From contig JANPBU010000047.1 of assembly GCA_031430595.1 (NCBI GenBank), positions 87,971 through 151,970 on the forward strand: DNA of 64,000 nucleotides, read 5' to 3'. Below are positions 1-9,031 of this stretch, in pieces. A program made the position numbers and the translations under genes. This DNA is from JANNBN01 sp031430595. Lineage in GTDB: Bacteria > Actinomycetota > Acidimicrobiia > Acidimicrobiales > JANYDT01. Each line of letters begins with the position of its first letter. The stretch's first letter is position 1. The notes beneath the pieces were generated by a model. The model saw only the letters and a list, made by a program, of their open reading frames with translations, did not search any database and was not told the DNA's origin.

Positions 1-699
1 ATCAGCGACTCGAAATGCCTCAGAGAAGAACCCCGAGAGACCAAGCACCAAAAACATCACCAAAATGACTGCATCTTCTGGCCGGTTCTTAATACGAATT
101 CGATAGGGCCGCTGAATGTAACGGCGAACCATCGCCCACACGATGCCGGTCACGAACAGCACCCCGAAGAAATCTCCAAAAAAGTTATGAGTCTGGTAAC
201 CCTTTCCTTTGAGGAACTTCAGGCTTACCGGCAACTGGTGATCGATTTCAAGCACGGTAGTCACCGCAAACAGCCCGAGAAACCCGAAGTACATTAACGA
301 ATGCATTAGGCCAGCGGCCCGATCACGCATCAACGTCTTCATGTAGACACCGGCACGGAAGTCGGCCATTCGGCGCTTAACGTTGGTTTTGTTCGTCGAC
401 CGGTCGTCGGGGGTACCCCGCTGCCAGTTTTTGACCCGATTTGATGTGGCTACTCCTCCAAAAAGCAAAAGCAAAGGCAGCGCCACATAGAAACCAAGTT
501 CGAGTGCCTTGGGGATGTTCCAAAACACCTCACGACTTACCGGATCTTTGACGTGGGCAGTGTTGAGTGCACCGGTAATCCCAGAAACCGCCGTAACGAG
601 TGCAAGACCCCCGCCAATAGCGAGGGCAATGTGGCTGGGTGACAAGCGGCGGAGGCCGGTCGGTGCAACAACAGGTTGGGCGTGAGACTCAGAAGCCAT
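1..699 (-). CDS. Membrane Fe-S reductase, heterodisulfide-reductase type (N-terminal part, runs off window)
   Basis: Starts at ATG 699 and stays open for 233 codons to the window edge, so the C-terminus is missing. Visible residues: a short soluble N-terminus, then hydrophobic spans at about 24-44 and 68-84, a basic loop, and further spans around 138-152, 176-190 and 211-225. The layout resembles the nitrate-reductase-gamma-like membrane domain that begins the large actinobacterial iron-sulfur reductases of the Rv0338c type, which continue into 4Fe-4S and CCG (heterodisulfide reductase HdrD-like) domains. Those metal-binding domains would lie outside the window, so the family call rests on the membrane part only. 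Divergent from the GMC gene at 769, with 69 bp between the starts. Confidence 0.6.
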   Translation of the reverse strand, partial: MASESHAQPVVAPTGLRRLSPSHIALAIGGGLALVTAVSGITGALNTAHVKDPVSREVFWNIPKALELGFYVALPLLLLFGGVATSNRVKNWQRGTPDDRSTNKTNVKRRMADFRAGVYMKTLMRDRAAGLMHSLMYFGFLGLFAVTTVLEIDHQLPVSLKFLKGKGYQTHNFFGDFFGVLFVTGIVWAMVRRYIQRPYRIRIKNRPEDAVILVMFLVLGLSGFFSEAFRVAD

Positions 700-768
700 A
701 AGTATTTCGTAGGTTAGCCGTACAGGCGGAGCCATCTGTAGACGACATAACATCATCAACAACATCTG

Positions 769-2391
769 ATGACGGCTGATGATGGAGGCTCCGTGCCAAA
801 AAGTTTGAAGGATCGAAACCAGGCCCACGAGTATGACGTCATCGTGGTTGGCACCGGTTTGTGTGGTGCCGCAGCCGCCGACACGTTGGCGAGTGCAGGA
901 CTGAAGGTGTTGGTTATCGACGCCGGACCAGTCTTGACCTCTGCGGCCTTCCGCCGTAAACCCCCGGTTAAGAACCTCTTCAGCCCACGCCACCAGTTGT
1001 TTCGCCTAAAACTGTTGCTTCAAGGAGACCACGCAGGGGCTTTCAACAAGTTCTTTGATGAACAAACCGAGGCTTTATATGTGAAGGAAAAAGCCCAACC
1101 CTTCGCCACCCCACCCTCACGTGGCTTTTCCTGGTGGCGAGTTCGGACGGTTGGTGGTCGCGGCCACCTTTGGGGTCGAGTCATGCTTCGGCTGTCTGAT
1201 GAATCAATTCACCAGCCGGGTTATGAATGGCCGTTAAGCGTGTCAGAACTTACCGAGCACTACACCCACATTGAGATGTGTCTTGAACTGGGCGGGGCTA
1301 TCGAAAACCACCCAGAGGTCGAAGATGGCCAGTACATGCACGAACGAACCCTCGGAACCCATGAGCAAACGTTTAGAGCAGCTGTAGAGCGACGCTGGCC
1401 GACCCGCCGGGTATTGGTCAACCGTGTGGCCCAGTACGACCCCGGGCCGCTTAGCCCCCTGATGACTCGGGCGATGAGCACGGGGCGCACCACGATTCGC
1501 CCACAGACGGTTGTTGCCCGCTTGGCAGAGGATGAGCATGGGGCGATTGTTGGTGTTGAATGCATCGACACGGCCACCGGGTCGCGCGACACGTGCCGAG
1601 CCCCGAACGTCGTTTTGGCTGCATCACCGTTCGAAACGGTTCGATTGTTACTGAATTCCACCTCGAAGCTGCACCCGCAAGGAATTGGCAATAGCGCAGG
1701 CCTTCTTGGAACACGGATCTTGGAACACATAACGGCGAGCGCCATGTTCGAGTTGCCGAAGAAGTCGCGTTCAAATGCACCTCGATTGATGCCGTATGCA
1801 TTCAAACTTAACGAAGAACCGCAAGGCTTTTACCTACCGTCATTTGCGTTGGCCGAACATCTTGGGCTTGCGCATGGTTTCGGCATTCAGGGCATTTTTT
1901 CGCAAGGAAGCGGCCTGTGTTACATCGGTACGTTCGGTGAAACGGTACCAAACGATCGAAACAGACTGACACTGCACAAAACCATGATTGATGAATGGGG
2001 AATTCCATCTGCACACATAGATTTCGACTGGTCGCCCGACGACCTTCGTAGTTTTGAAGCAGCAAAAATTGCCCTTGACGAGTTGCTTGCAGAGTTTGAA
2101 TCGGCTTCCGGTTTCAAAGTCAAACGACCGGTAACCACCCAGGTGTATAACCTTCATACGGCTAGTCGACCAACGCCAGGTTCGAACCACGAATGTGGGG
2201 GTGCACGAATGGGAACCGACCCAAAAACCAGTGTTACGAATTCGTTCGGAGCACTTTGGGACGCACCAAATGTGATCTTGGCTGACGCGTCAGTGTTTCC
2301 AAGCCTTCCAGATCGCAACCCGACCCTCACCTCTATGGCCCTTGCTCGCCGTGCTTGTACAGAGCTAGCCAATCGTCTTGTCGCTGGCTAG
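769..2391 (+). CDS. GMC-family FAD-dependent oxidoreductase
   Basis: 540 aa. An N-terminal Rossmann FAD motif (GTGLCG at residues 28-33, acidic D51 ending the second strand) and a C-terminal GMC domain with H474 in a HECGG motif and N517 in DRNPTLT, the usual GMC His/Asn active-site pair. Members oxidise alcohols or sugars using FAD; substrate unknown. No signal peptide, so probably cytoplasmic. Its stop lies one base from the stop of a second, convergent GMC gene, and the two may act on the same sugar or lipid near the polysaccharide locus (inference). Start ATG 769 leaves a 20-residue tail before the FAD strand; a GTG at 793 is a possible shorter start. Confidence 0.85.
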   Translation: MTADDGGSVPKSLKDRNQAHEYDVIVVGTGLCGAAAADTLASAGLKVLVIDAGPVLTSAAFRRKPPVKNLFSPRHQLFRLKLLLQGDHAGAFNKFFDEQTEALYVKEKAQPFATPPSRGFSWWRVRTVGGRGHLWGRVMLRLSDESIHQPGYEWPLSVSELTEHYTHIEMCLELGGAIENHPEVEDGQYMHERTLGTHEQTFRAAVERRWPTRRVLVNRVAQYDPGPLSPLMTRAMSTGRTTIRPQTVVARLAEDEHGAIVGVECIDTATGSRDTCRAPNVVLAASPFETVRLLLNSTSKLHPQGIGNSAGLLGTRILEHITASAMFELPKKSRSNAPRLMPYAFKLNEEPQGFYLPSFALAEHLGLAHGFGIQGIFSQGSGLCYIGTFGETVPNDRNRLTLHKTMIDEWGIPSAHIDFDWSPDDLRSFEAAKIALDELLAEFESASGFKVKRPVTTQVYNLHTASRPTPGSNHECGGARMGTDPKTSVTNSFGALWDAPNVILADASVFPSLPDRNPTLTSMALARRACTELANRLVAG

Positions 2392-2392
2392 C

Positions 2393-4012
2393 TCAGCCTT
2401 GTTCGGAAATATGGGCTGCCGTTCTGCGACCAAGCGCCATTGCAATCAAGGTGGGGTTCGCATGACCGCTTTGCGGAATCAAGGCATTTCCTGCGACAAA
2501 TAAATTGTCGACACCACGAACGTTGCCGAACTCATTTGCGGCAGAAGTCTGTGCGTCAGTTCCCATAGGAACCGTGCCGAGCATGTGACATGACGAGACC
2601 AACGCAAGGTTGTTTTCCCAGGTAACCGAGCCCAAACCAGATGCCTGTAACGAGTTGCCCATTTGGGCCAAAGCCGCTGTGAGCTGAGGCGTTACGGTGG
2701 CCGGGGAACCCCAGACCAACCGGGCGCGGCGTTGGCCGAGAGGGTCTAGCTCGTCAGTCAGTTCGATGCGATTATCAGGCGAAGCAAACTGTTCAAACAG
2801 TGTGGTGATCTTCCAGGTACGAGTCGCCTTCCACGCACGATTCGACCAATCTGACCATTCGGTATCGAATGAATGCCGGATTGCCTGGCGATGCGCGCCC
2901 GCTCTCAGAGGGTACGACCCGTCGATCAACCGATTAACCGGTGCGGCCAGAACCCCGGGAAACTTGCCGTTCGTAAGTTGACGTACTGATGCCGGGGTGT
3001 CGATAAGTGCCTGTTTGACAAGCCGTTCAACTCGCGCCGAAACGTTTGATCGATTCACCGGCTGGCCCAACTGAGGTGTCAACAGAAACGAAGCGCTGAC
3101 GTTTCCCGCTGCCACTAAATGTTGTGGGGTAGTCAAGCGTTCCATCGAAAACGATTGACCATCGCGTTGCAAAGCGAACTTACTGAACCAATCCGGAGGA
3201 TCAACATCGAGGGTTAACTCGCCCATAACCCGGGGACGGTCCATCAGGTTACGACCGATACATTTGTTGGCCGCCAATTGCGAGAAGCTCGACTGAGCGT
3301 TGAGAAGAATGCGAGTGGTATCAACCGTACCCGTCGCCAAAATGACGGCACCACACATCACTTCGACTGAACCCCCAGCCTCGTTACGAGCAATCACAGA
3401 ACGAACCGAACTGCCAGTGCTTTCGGCAACAATTTCGGTGAGCGTTGCGTCGATAAGTAACTCAACCCTGGCTTGGTTGAAAAGGCTGCGAATTCGTTCG
3501 CCCCGGTACGCGGCAGCCGGGCCGAAAACATATTTGGCCGTGTCGACGCCTTGAAGTGTCGATGAAGGAGTTTGCAATAGATCGTTCACCGAGCACCTGA
3601 CCTGGGCAAAGTTCAGCGCTTCGGCGTACCAGGGTGTTACTTCGTACGCCTCAATTGGCCACCAAGGTTGCCCAGCAACAACTCGATCGAAGAGCCCCGG
3701 CTCGACGGCCGCATAGCGAACCCCTGCCCCCAGACCAGGCAAATCGACACACCAATTCCATGATGCACCACCAACGGCTCGCCCGAGCCGGGGGTACAGC
3801 AAACCGAACCGATCGTCACCAACCACCTGCGCTTCGGCTAGGCGGCGGGTCCTTTGCATATTCGGCCCGAAACCTCCGCTTTCAATGACCACCACAGACA
3901 ACCCAAGTTCGATGCATTTGTCGGCAACGCTGAGGCCGACCGGCCCTGCCCCAACAATGCACACCGCAGCGGTCATCGACAACTGAGGGAAAGCCAATAG
4001 AGAAGTGATCAC
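2393..4012 (-). CDS. GMC-family FAD-dependent oxidoreductase (second copy)
   Basis: 539 aa from GTG 4012, which has an AAGGG-type ribosome site upstream; ATG 3976 (527 aa) is the alternative. FAD motif GAGPVG at 21-26; C-terminal GMC domain with H476 (SCHMLGT) and N519 (GHANPTLI). Only distantly similar to the convergent GMC protein at 769-2391, so this is not a recent duplication. It is the last gene of a minus-strand operon GT2-GT2-GH74-like lipoprotein-GMC (17 bp after the lipoprotein stop), which ties it to surface glycan metabolism by context. Substrate not predictable. Confidence 0.85.
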   Translation of the reverse strand: MITSLLAFPQLSMTAAVCIVGAGPVGLSVADKCIELGLSVVVIESGGFGPNMQRTRRLAEAQVVGDDRFGLLYPRLGRAVGGASWNWCVDLPGLGAGVRYAAVEPGLFDRVVAGQPWWPIEAYEVTPWYAEALNFAQVRCSVNDLLQTPSSTLQGVDTAKYVFGPAAAYRGERIRSLFNQARVELLIDATLTEIVAESTGSSVRSVIARNEAGGSVEVMCGAVILATGTVDTTRILLNAQSSFSQLAANKCIGRNLMDRPRVMGELTLDVDPPDWFSKFALQRDGQSFSMERLTTPQHLVAAGNVSASFLLTPQLGQPVNRSNVSARVERLVKQALIDTPASVRQLTNGKFPGVLAAPVNRLIDGSYPLRAGAHRQAIRHSFDTEWSDWSNRAWKATRTWKITTLFEQFASPDNRIELTDELDPLGQRRARLVWGSPATVTPQLTAALAQMGNSLQASGLGSVTWENNLALVSSCHMLGTVPMGTDAQTSAANEFGNVRGVDNLFVAGNALIPQSGHANPTLIAMALGRRTAAHISEQG

Positions 4013-4029
4013 GGAACTCGCCCTTGCTG

Positions 4030-6555
4030 TTAACGGCGCTTAGTTGTTGGAGCTTTCTTCTTCGACTTTTTCTTTGCGGTAGTTGAGGACTGGCTTGTTG
4101 ATTTCGGTTGAGCTTTGGTTGCAGCCGGGTTAGCGGTTCCTGTTGATTTCGTTGCCGTCCCCGGTTCGCCAACCGTGACGCCACTTCCGCCGAAACCGAC
4201 GTACACCTTGCCAAACACATCGAGGTCACCCTCGATGGATACGACATTGTCGAGCGAATCACCGGCAAAATCGCCGATTTTCACCCATGTTTTCGTGTCG
4301 TCGGTCGACCGCCAGAACCCGAACCTTGAATCGACTCGACCGAAGATAAATATGGTTGGGTATCCGCCCGGCGTTGCTGGTTTGCCAAAACCAAACTTCG
4401 AGACCCAGTCAACACGCGATACTCCTGCCCAACTTCGGCCACCGTCAGTTGATCGATAGAACGGTAAACCACCAAGTTCATTCGGACCAATTTCACGATT
4501 GCCACCCTGGCCACCATCGGTGAGGAACAAGTGCCCGGCACGATCTGGAACGGATTGAAAATCGACGTTGAACTTGTACGAATCGCCGGCCGGCGTTGCC
4601 GACATCCGTTCCCAAGTTTTACCCTGATCGGCCGATCGAAACGTTCCAGCGGTACCGTGGAAGAGGTAAAACATGCCCGGTGTGACTTTGTCGGCCGCAA
4701 TATTTCGACGGGCCAAGAAGTATTCGAAATCAAAGGCGCTGACCTCGCCCTCCGACAGGCCAACCCCAGGAAGCTCAATTTTTTGCCAGGTTCGGCCACC
4801 GTCGGTTGTGATGTGCGGAAGCAGCGCATCGCGAGAATCGGCGGTTCGAAAACAGCCTCCGTAACGGTTGTCATTCCATGGCATGAACTGCCCGGTTGGT
4901 TGCCAAAGAATGTTTCCGGGTTGCGAGACAGCAATTGACCCACACCCGGTAAATCGAACTTCCTGCAAATTTCGGCCCGTTGACTTTTCGTCGCGAGGTC
5001 GTGCCGGGAATACCTCCCAGCGGCGGCCCCCATCGAGCGAGGTACCAGACAACATGTCGCCCTCGTTGATGATGTTCACCACATCAGAGGCGAGATATTT
5101 CGAGTCGAACGGCGAGTAGTCGACGCTCCATGCCCCGATGAAACGGTTTACCGGACCCTTGACGACTGCGAAGCGATTTTCGTCTTCAACGTAGAAGGTT
5201 CCGAAGTCGTGGACAGCCACCACTGGCTTACCTCCAGGCGGAACAATTACTCGGCTCACCACGAGTTGTTCGATACCTTTCGTAACCGACGTGACTTTCG
5301 ACGACACCGCACCGGCTGCAAGCCCACTGAACTTGAGTACTCCAACGCCCATTGTCACCCACACCGTCGACGGATCTGTTGGGTCAAACTGGGCATCGCC
5401 GGTAGTGAGATACCGATTGTCTTTCTCACGACCCAATTCGACAAGCCACGGAACGTCACCACCAACCAGGTCCCATTCGATGGTTCGCCAACTCGCACCG
5501 CCGTCCTCGGTCATCGACACATTTCCAGGACCATCGATAACCACTATTCGTCGGGAATTTTTGCGATCGATCGTGACCACTGTCGTAGCAATTTGTTCGT
5601 TTCCACCTTCAAACGTTGACGGAAGCGCCTGTTGCCGCCATTCGTTGCCTTTCAGAATCCAAATACCTTTTTTGGGGTCTTCATTCTCGGTGAATGCCGA
5701 CACTACGAGGGTTCCGTCATCAGCAAACTCAGCGTTCGAAATGGTCTTCGGCCCGCCTTCGATGCGGGCCCAGGTGCGACCAGCATCGTTTGATGCAAAG
5801 AGCCCTGACCCAGCCGAGGCAACGACAAGTCGTTGTGTCACACCGCTGGTCGAGCCACCGGATGGGTCGAAGGCCACGAACGATATTCCCGCATCCCAGC
5901 CGTTTGAGAGTTGGCTTCCACGATCAACGGAGACTGCTTGCCAAGTTGCGGCCCCGTCGGTCGACAGAAACGCACCGCCCTTCGGGGTACCGAGCAAGAC
6001 GCGATCGGCGTTCACCGGGTCAACGGCAAGCCTCGGACCCCACGTTCGCGTCGGGCCGTTGGCGTCTACCGGTGTTCCGGCAAAACCTGTCCGTTTCCAG
6101 TTTTCCCCACCATCATCAGATCGATAGATCAAGCCTCGATACAAGTGATATGCGCGCTTTGAATTGGAAGGGGCGGTTGCAACAGCCAAAACCCCGCCCG
6201 CATTGTTTGGCACCCTTTGCTCAGCAGGCATACGAGATGCAAGTAGTTGTTGCTGCCACTCGTTTCCTTCTCGCAGGTACGTTCCGTAGGTATCGGTTCG
6301 CACACGCATCACACCGCTGGAGGTGATGTCGATACCAGTGACCATTCCTCCGCCACCCAGTGGCAGTGGCTTCCACGAATACGCCGAACTTGTCTTGCTG
6401 GGTGCGGCGGCCGCAACCGCCGCCGGAACCGCCGACTCGACCTCGAGAACAGCGGGTACCGTCGGAGATACTGCTGAGGGTCCCGCCTCGGTTACTGCGC
6501 AAGCAGCAACCACCAAACTTGCCAACAAAAAACCTGCCCTACCTCTCAGTTTCAT
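4030..6555 (-). CDS. Exported BNR/Asp-box beta-propeller lipoprotein, GH74-like
   Basis: 841 aa. N-terminal signal with a plausible lipobox ending at C19 (VVAAC), then an Ala/Pro-rich linker. From residue 61 the sequence resembles family GH74 xyloglucanases: GGGG at 67-70 and an RTDTYG motif at 86-91, whose D88 matches the GH74 general-base position. I count nine Asp-box motifs of the form S-x-D-x-G-x-T-W, as expected for two seven-bladed propellers. The last 30 residues are a Ser/Thr/Lys-rich tail ending KKKAPTTKRR. Likely cell-surface glycan binding or cleavage; the second GH74 acid residue was not confirmed. Its ATG overlaps the upstream GT2 stop by 4 bp (ATGA), so the two are translationally coupled. 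Confidence 0.75.
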   Translation of the reverse strand: MKLRGRAGFLLASLVVAACAVTEAGPSAVSPTVPAVLEVESAVPAAVAAAAPSKTSSAYSWKPLPLGGGGMVTGIDITSSGVMRVRTDTYGTYLREGNEWQQQLLASRMPAEQRVPNNAGGVLAVATAPSNSKRAYHLYRGLIYRSDDGGENWKRTGFAGTPVDANGPTRTWGPRLAVDPVNADRVLLGTPKGGAFLSTDGAATWQAVSVDRGSQLSNGWDAGISFVAFDPSGGSTSGVTQRLVVASAGSGLFASNDAGRTWARIEGGPKTISNAEFADDGTLVVSAFTENEDPKKGIWILKGNEWRQQALPSTFEGGNEQIATTVVTIDRKNSRRIVVIDGPGNVSMTEDGGASWRTIEWDLVGGDVPWLVELGREKDNRYLTTGDAQFDPTDPSTVWVTMGVGVLKFSGLAAGAVSSKVTSVTKGIEQLVVSRVIVPPGGKPVVAVHDFGTFYVEDENRFAVVKGPVNRFIGAWSVDYSPFDSKYLASDVVNIINEGDMLSGTSLDGGRRWEVFPARPRDEKSTGRNLQEVRFTGCGSIAVSQPGNILWQPTGQFMPWNDNRYGGCFRTADSRDALLPHITTDGGRTWQKIELPGVGLSEGEVSAFDFEYFLARRNIAADKVTPGMFYLFHGTAGTFRSADQGKTWERMSATPAGDSYKFNVDFQSVPDRAGHLFLTDGGQGGNREIGPNELGGLPFYRSTDGGRSWAGVSRVDWVSKFGFGKPATPGGYPTIFIFGRVDSRFGFWRSTDDTKTWVKIGDFAGDSLDNVVSIEGDLDVFGKVYVGFGGSGVTVGEPGTATKSTGTANPAATKAQPKSTSQSSTTAKKKSKKKAPTTKRR

Positions 6556-7685
6556 ATCGCCGGGGCCCGTGAATTGAACACTTCGTTTCCAGCCCCACTA
6601 CCCACTGCGCGTTCGTCCATTTGTCCACCCTTCCAGAAAGAAGCCCCGCGACCCGTTCGCAAGATGTGAGTGGCCTTGAGCACCACAAGTTGATCGAATA
6701 TCCATGCGCCGATTGTCAGTGGAAGACGCTTCATACGTTGCACCGGCGGCAACACTTTTGCCCGACGAATTCGACGATTGCGCACACCTTTTGGCACGCA
6801 CGCCCAACGACGACTGTCGATCTCACTTCTCATGAACTTGCTGAACCAATCTGGGTCGCCTTGAGCCGCTTCGCGAAGCCAAGTGGCCGCGTTGAAGTTT
6901 TTCGTGGATCGCCGTTGGTGATCAAAAATCTCGAAAAGATATGCATTCACAGACATCCCCACCGTCAAGCTCGTCTCGTGAGTAAAAAGCCCTCGAATTG
7001 TTGTCTCTGGAACATAGCGGACCGAGGTCGTTAAACGCACAAAGCGTTGAAGCAAATCTGGATCACTTCGGCTGAACAAGTCAGTAGTGACCATTGCCTT
7101 GAGGAAACCGTCGTCGAGTACACCCAGCGGAAGCGTCAGTTGCCGGGCGATATCGGCCCGAATGGTGTAGCTCTGGCCGCAAAGTGCCTGATCATCGAAC
7201 GAAAAGTTGCTTGATGCGCCAGCGATTCTCGAAAGCAATGTGCTGCCGGTGATAACACGCTCGGCCCATGGTGCGGCAACCCACGCCACGGGGTTCACCT
7301 CCAACAACTCAACACCCTCACTCAAATGATCAACCGAACTAAACGACACATCAGCATCAACCAACACCAACACATCAGCATCACCACTCAACCGATGCAC
7401 AAACGCATTCCACGCCCCAACCTTGCCCACCCGCTCTTTAATCTCCACCACCCGCAACCCAGCGACCACCCCAGCACCTGCGCCCGACAAACCCTCACAA
7501 GCCGCCACGGCCCGCACAACAGTGTCATCGGAGCAACCATTCGCGACTACGACGACCTCAACGATACGCGATGTGTCCCGCAGCAACGACTGCTCAACCA
7601 ATCGCCCGACCATCGCCTCAATACCAACCGCCTCGTTATGAGCAAGAACCCCAACACATACCCGACTACCAGCCACCACCATCAC
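6552..7685 (-). CDS. Glycosyltransferase family 2 (paralogue A)
   Basis: 377 aa GT-A fold enzyme: nucleotide-binding strand CVGVLAHNEA near residue 10-19, ANGCSDDT at 48-55 and DAD metal motif at 110-112. No membrane segment is obvious. Adds a sugar from an activated donor to a lipid-linked or protein-linked glycan; donor and acceptor unknown. It is a tandem paralogue of the gene at 7735-8865: the first 145 residues are nearly the same, while the last 230 are clearly diverged. Translationally coupled to the GH74-like lipoprotein downstream through an ATGA overlap. The conserved 5' part also has a distinctive GT-rich codon style not seen in the 3' part. Confidence 0.85.
   Translation of the reverse strand: MMVVAGSRVCVGVLAHNEAVGIEAMVGRLVEQSLLRDTSRIVEVVVVANGCSDDTVVRAVAACEGLSGAGAGVVAGLRVVEIKERVGKVGAWNAFVHRLSGDADVLVLVDADVSFSSVDHLSEGVELLEVNPVAWVAAPWAERVITGSTLLSRIAGASSNFSFDDQALCGQSYTIRADIARQLTLPLGVLDDGFLKAMVTTDLFSRSDPDLLQRFVRLTTSVRYVPETTIRGLFTHETSLTVGMSVNAYLFEIFDHQRRSTKNFNAATWLREAAQGDPDWFSKFMRSEIDSRRWACVPKGVRNRRIRRAKVLPPVQRMKRLPLTIGAWIFDQLVVLKATHILRTGRGASFWKGGQMDERAVGSGAGNEVFNSRAPAI
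7248..7664 (-). repeat. Duplicated 417-bp segment, copy A (within GT2 paralogue A)
   Basis: Aligns without gaps to 8380-8796 at an offset of 1132 bp. It includes a 52-bp perfectly identical block (7322-7373 versus 8454-8505). Similarity drops sharply on the 3' side of both genes. This suggests gene conversion or a partial recent duplication of the donor-binding half. Confidence 0.75.
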
Positions 7686-7734
7686 CCCCCGAAACCTAAA
7701 CCGTCAACTTATCTTATGGCCGCAACACCCCTGT

Positions 7735-8865
7735 CTAGAAGAGTTCCCTCGGGTAGCCGTCGACCCGGCCACCCTTCCACAGTCCGAATCCTCGGTCACT
7801 ACGCAGCATGACCGTCGCCCGTGCGACGACAACACGGTCAAAGGCCCATGATCCGAAGATCAGCGGTGCGCGTTTGAAACGATCTCTGTTTGAGAGTGTT
7901 TTCCACTTACTTTGACGCCTCTTTCTAATACTCACGGGTACCGTCTCAATGCCGCGTTTTTTAACCTCTGACGCAATAAACCCTTTCAGCCAAAGTGGGT
8001 CGCGTTCGTAGTTGGAACGTAACCAGGCGAGCGCATCGAACTGTTCGGTTTGGTGCGCATGGAAATACTCAAATATGTAAGCGTTAATGGCCATGCCCAT
8101 CGTGAGGCCAACTTCGTGGGCAAACAATCCCCTGATGGTCGATTCGGCGATAAACCGGATTTTGTTATGCATCCGCACAACTCGATCAGCGCGATTCCAG
8201 GTGAACATGTCAGTCGTGACCATTGCCTTCAGGAATCCGTCATCGACCAACACTCCGGGTGGCAAAACAATCTGCCGTGCAACGTTCGCCCTGATGGTGT
8301 AGTTCTGACCTCCGAAAGCATCTTTGTCAAAGGGGAACCCACCAGAAGCACCGGCTATCCGGGTTACCCATGTCACTGGGTCAACGACACGCTCGGTCCA
8401 TGGTGCTGCAACCCACGCCTCAGGGTTCGCCTCCAACAGCTCAACACCCTCAGTCAAATGATCAACCGAACTAAACGACACATCAGCATCAACCAACACC
8501 AACACGTCAGCATCAGTACTCAACTTGTGGACAAACGCATTCCACGCCCCAACTTTCCCAACGCGCTCTTTAATCTCCACCACCCGCACGCACGCTTTAA
8601 CCCTTGAGCCCTCGCCGCCAACGCGCTCGCATGCCTCGACCGCGCGAACAAACGTGTCATCAGAGCAACCATTCGCGACCACTACCACCTCAACGATGCG
8701 CGATTCGTCGCGCAACAACGACTGCTCAACCAACCGCCCCACCATTGTCGCAATACCAACTGCCTCATTATGAGCAAGGACCCCCACACACACTTTGGTG
8801 GTGCCCAACAAAGATCCCCCACCACTTTTACTCACTAGGTGTTGCTCGTTTCGACTGATGACCAC
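7735..8865 (-). CDS. Glycosyltransferase family 2 (paralogue B)
   Basis: 376 aa from GTG 8865; GTG 8832 is an alternative that removes a 11-residue leader of no clear function. Same architecture as paralogue A: CVGVLAHNEA at 26-35, DAD at 126-128, and a conserved DDGFLKAM segment in the acceptor half. First gene of the minus-strand operon, 49 bp before paralogue A. N-terminal halves of the two are close to identical; the C-terminal (acceptor-side) halves differ, so the pair probably uses the same donor on different acceptors (inference). Confidence 0.85.
   Translation of the reverse strand: MVISRNEQHLVSKSGGGSLLGTTKVCVGVLAHNEAVGIATMVGRLVEQSLLRDESRIVEVVVVANGCSDDTFVRAVEACERVGGEGSRVKACVRVVEIKERVGKVGAWNAFVHKLSTDADVLVLVDADVSFSSVDHLTEGVELLEANPEAWVAAPWTERVVDPVTWVTRIAGASGGFPFDKDAFGGQNYTIRANVARQIVLPPGVLVDDGFLKAMVTTDMFTWNRADRVVRMHNKIRFIAESTIRGLFAHEVGLTMGMAINAYIFEYFHAHQTEQFDALAWLRSNYERDPLWLKGFIASEVKKRGIETVPVSIRKRRQSKWKTLSNRDRFKRAPLIFGSWAFDRVVVARATVMLRSDRGFGLWKGGRVDGYPRELF
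8380..8796 (-). repeat. Duplicated 417-bp segment, copy B (within GT2 paralogue B)
   Basis: Partner of 7248-7664; see that entry. The duplicated part covers the start of the GT-A domain through the DAD motif. Confidence 0.75.
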
Positions 8866-9031
8866 TGATGCGGGCAGCTGAAAATAGGGTAGTCATTGGA
8901 CAACGTTCGATTCTTCTAAGATCCATCGGCAACTCGGGCGGTGTGTCCACAGATTCTTTGTTGTTCGACCTTCAGGCGGAACGACTTGAGGCCGAAACCA
9001 TTGTCAATCCGTTTTACTTTCTCCAACAACT

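Noticed and set aside
5291..6127. 278-aa plus-strand open frame
   Set aside because: Antisense of the Asp-box protein; Ser/Pro-rich with no family features.
7248..8796. Insertion sequence carrying the duplicated GT segment
   Set aside because: No terminal inverted repeats or transposase; the duplication lies fully within two coding frames.
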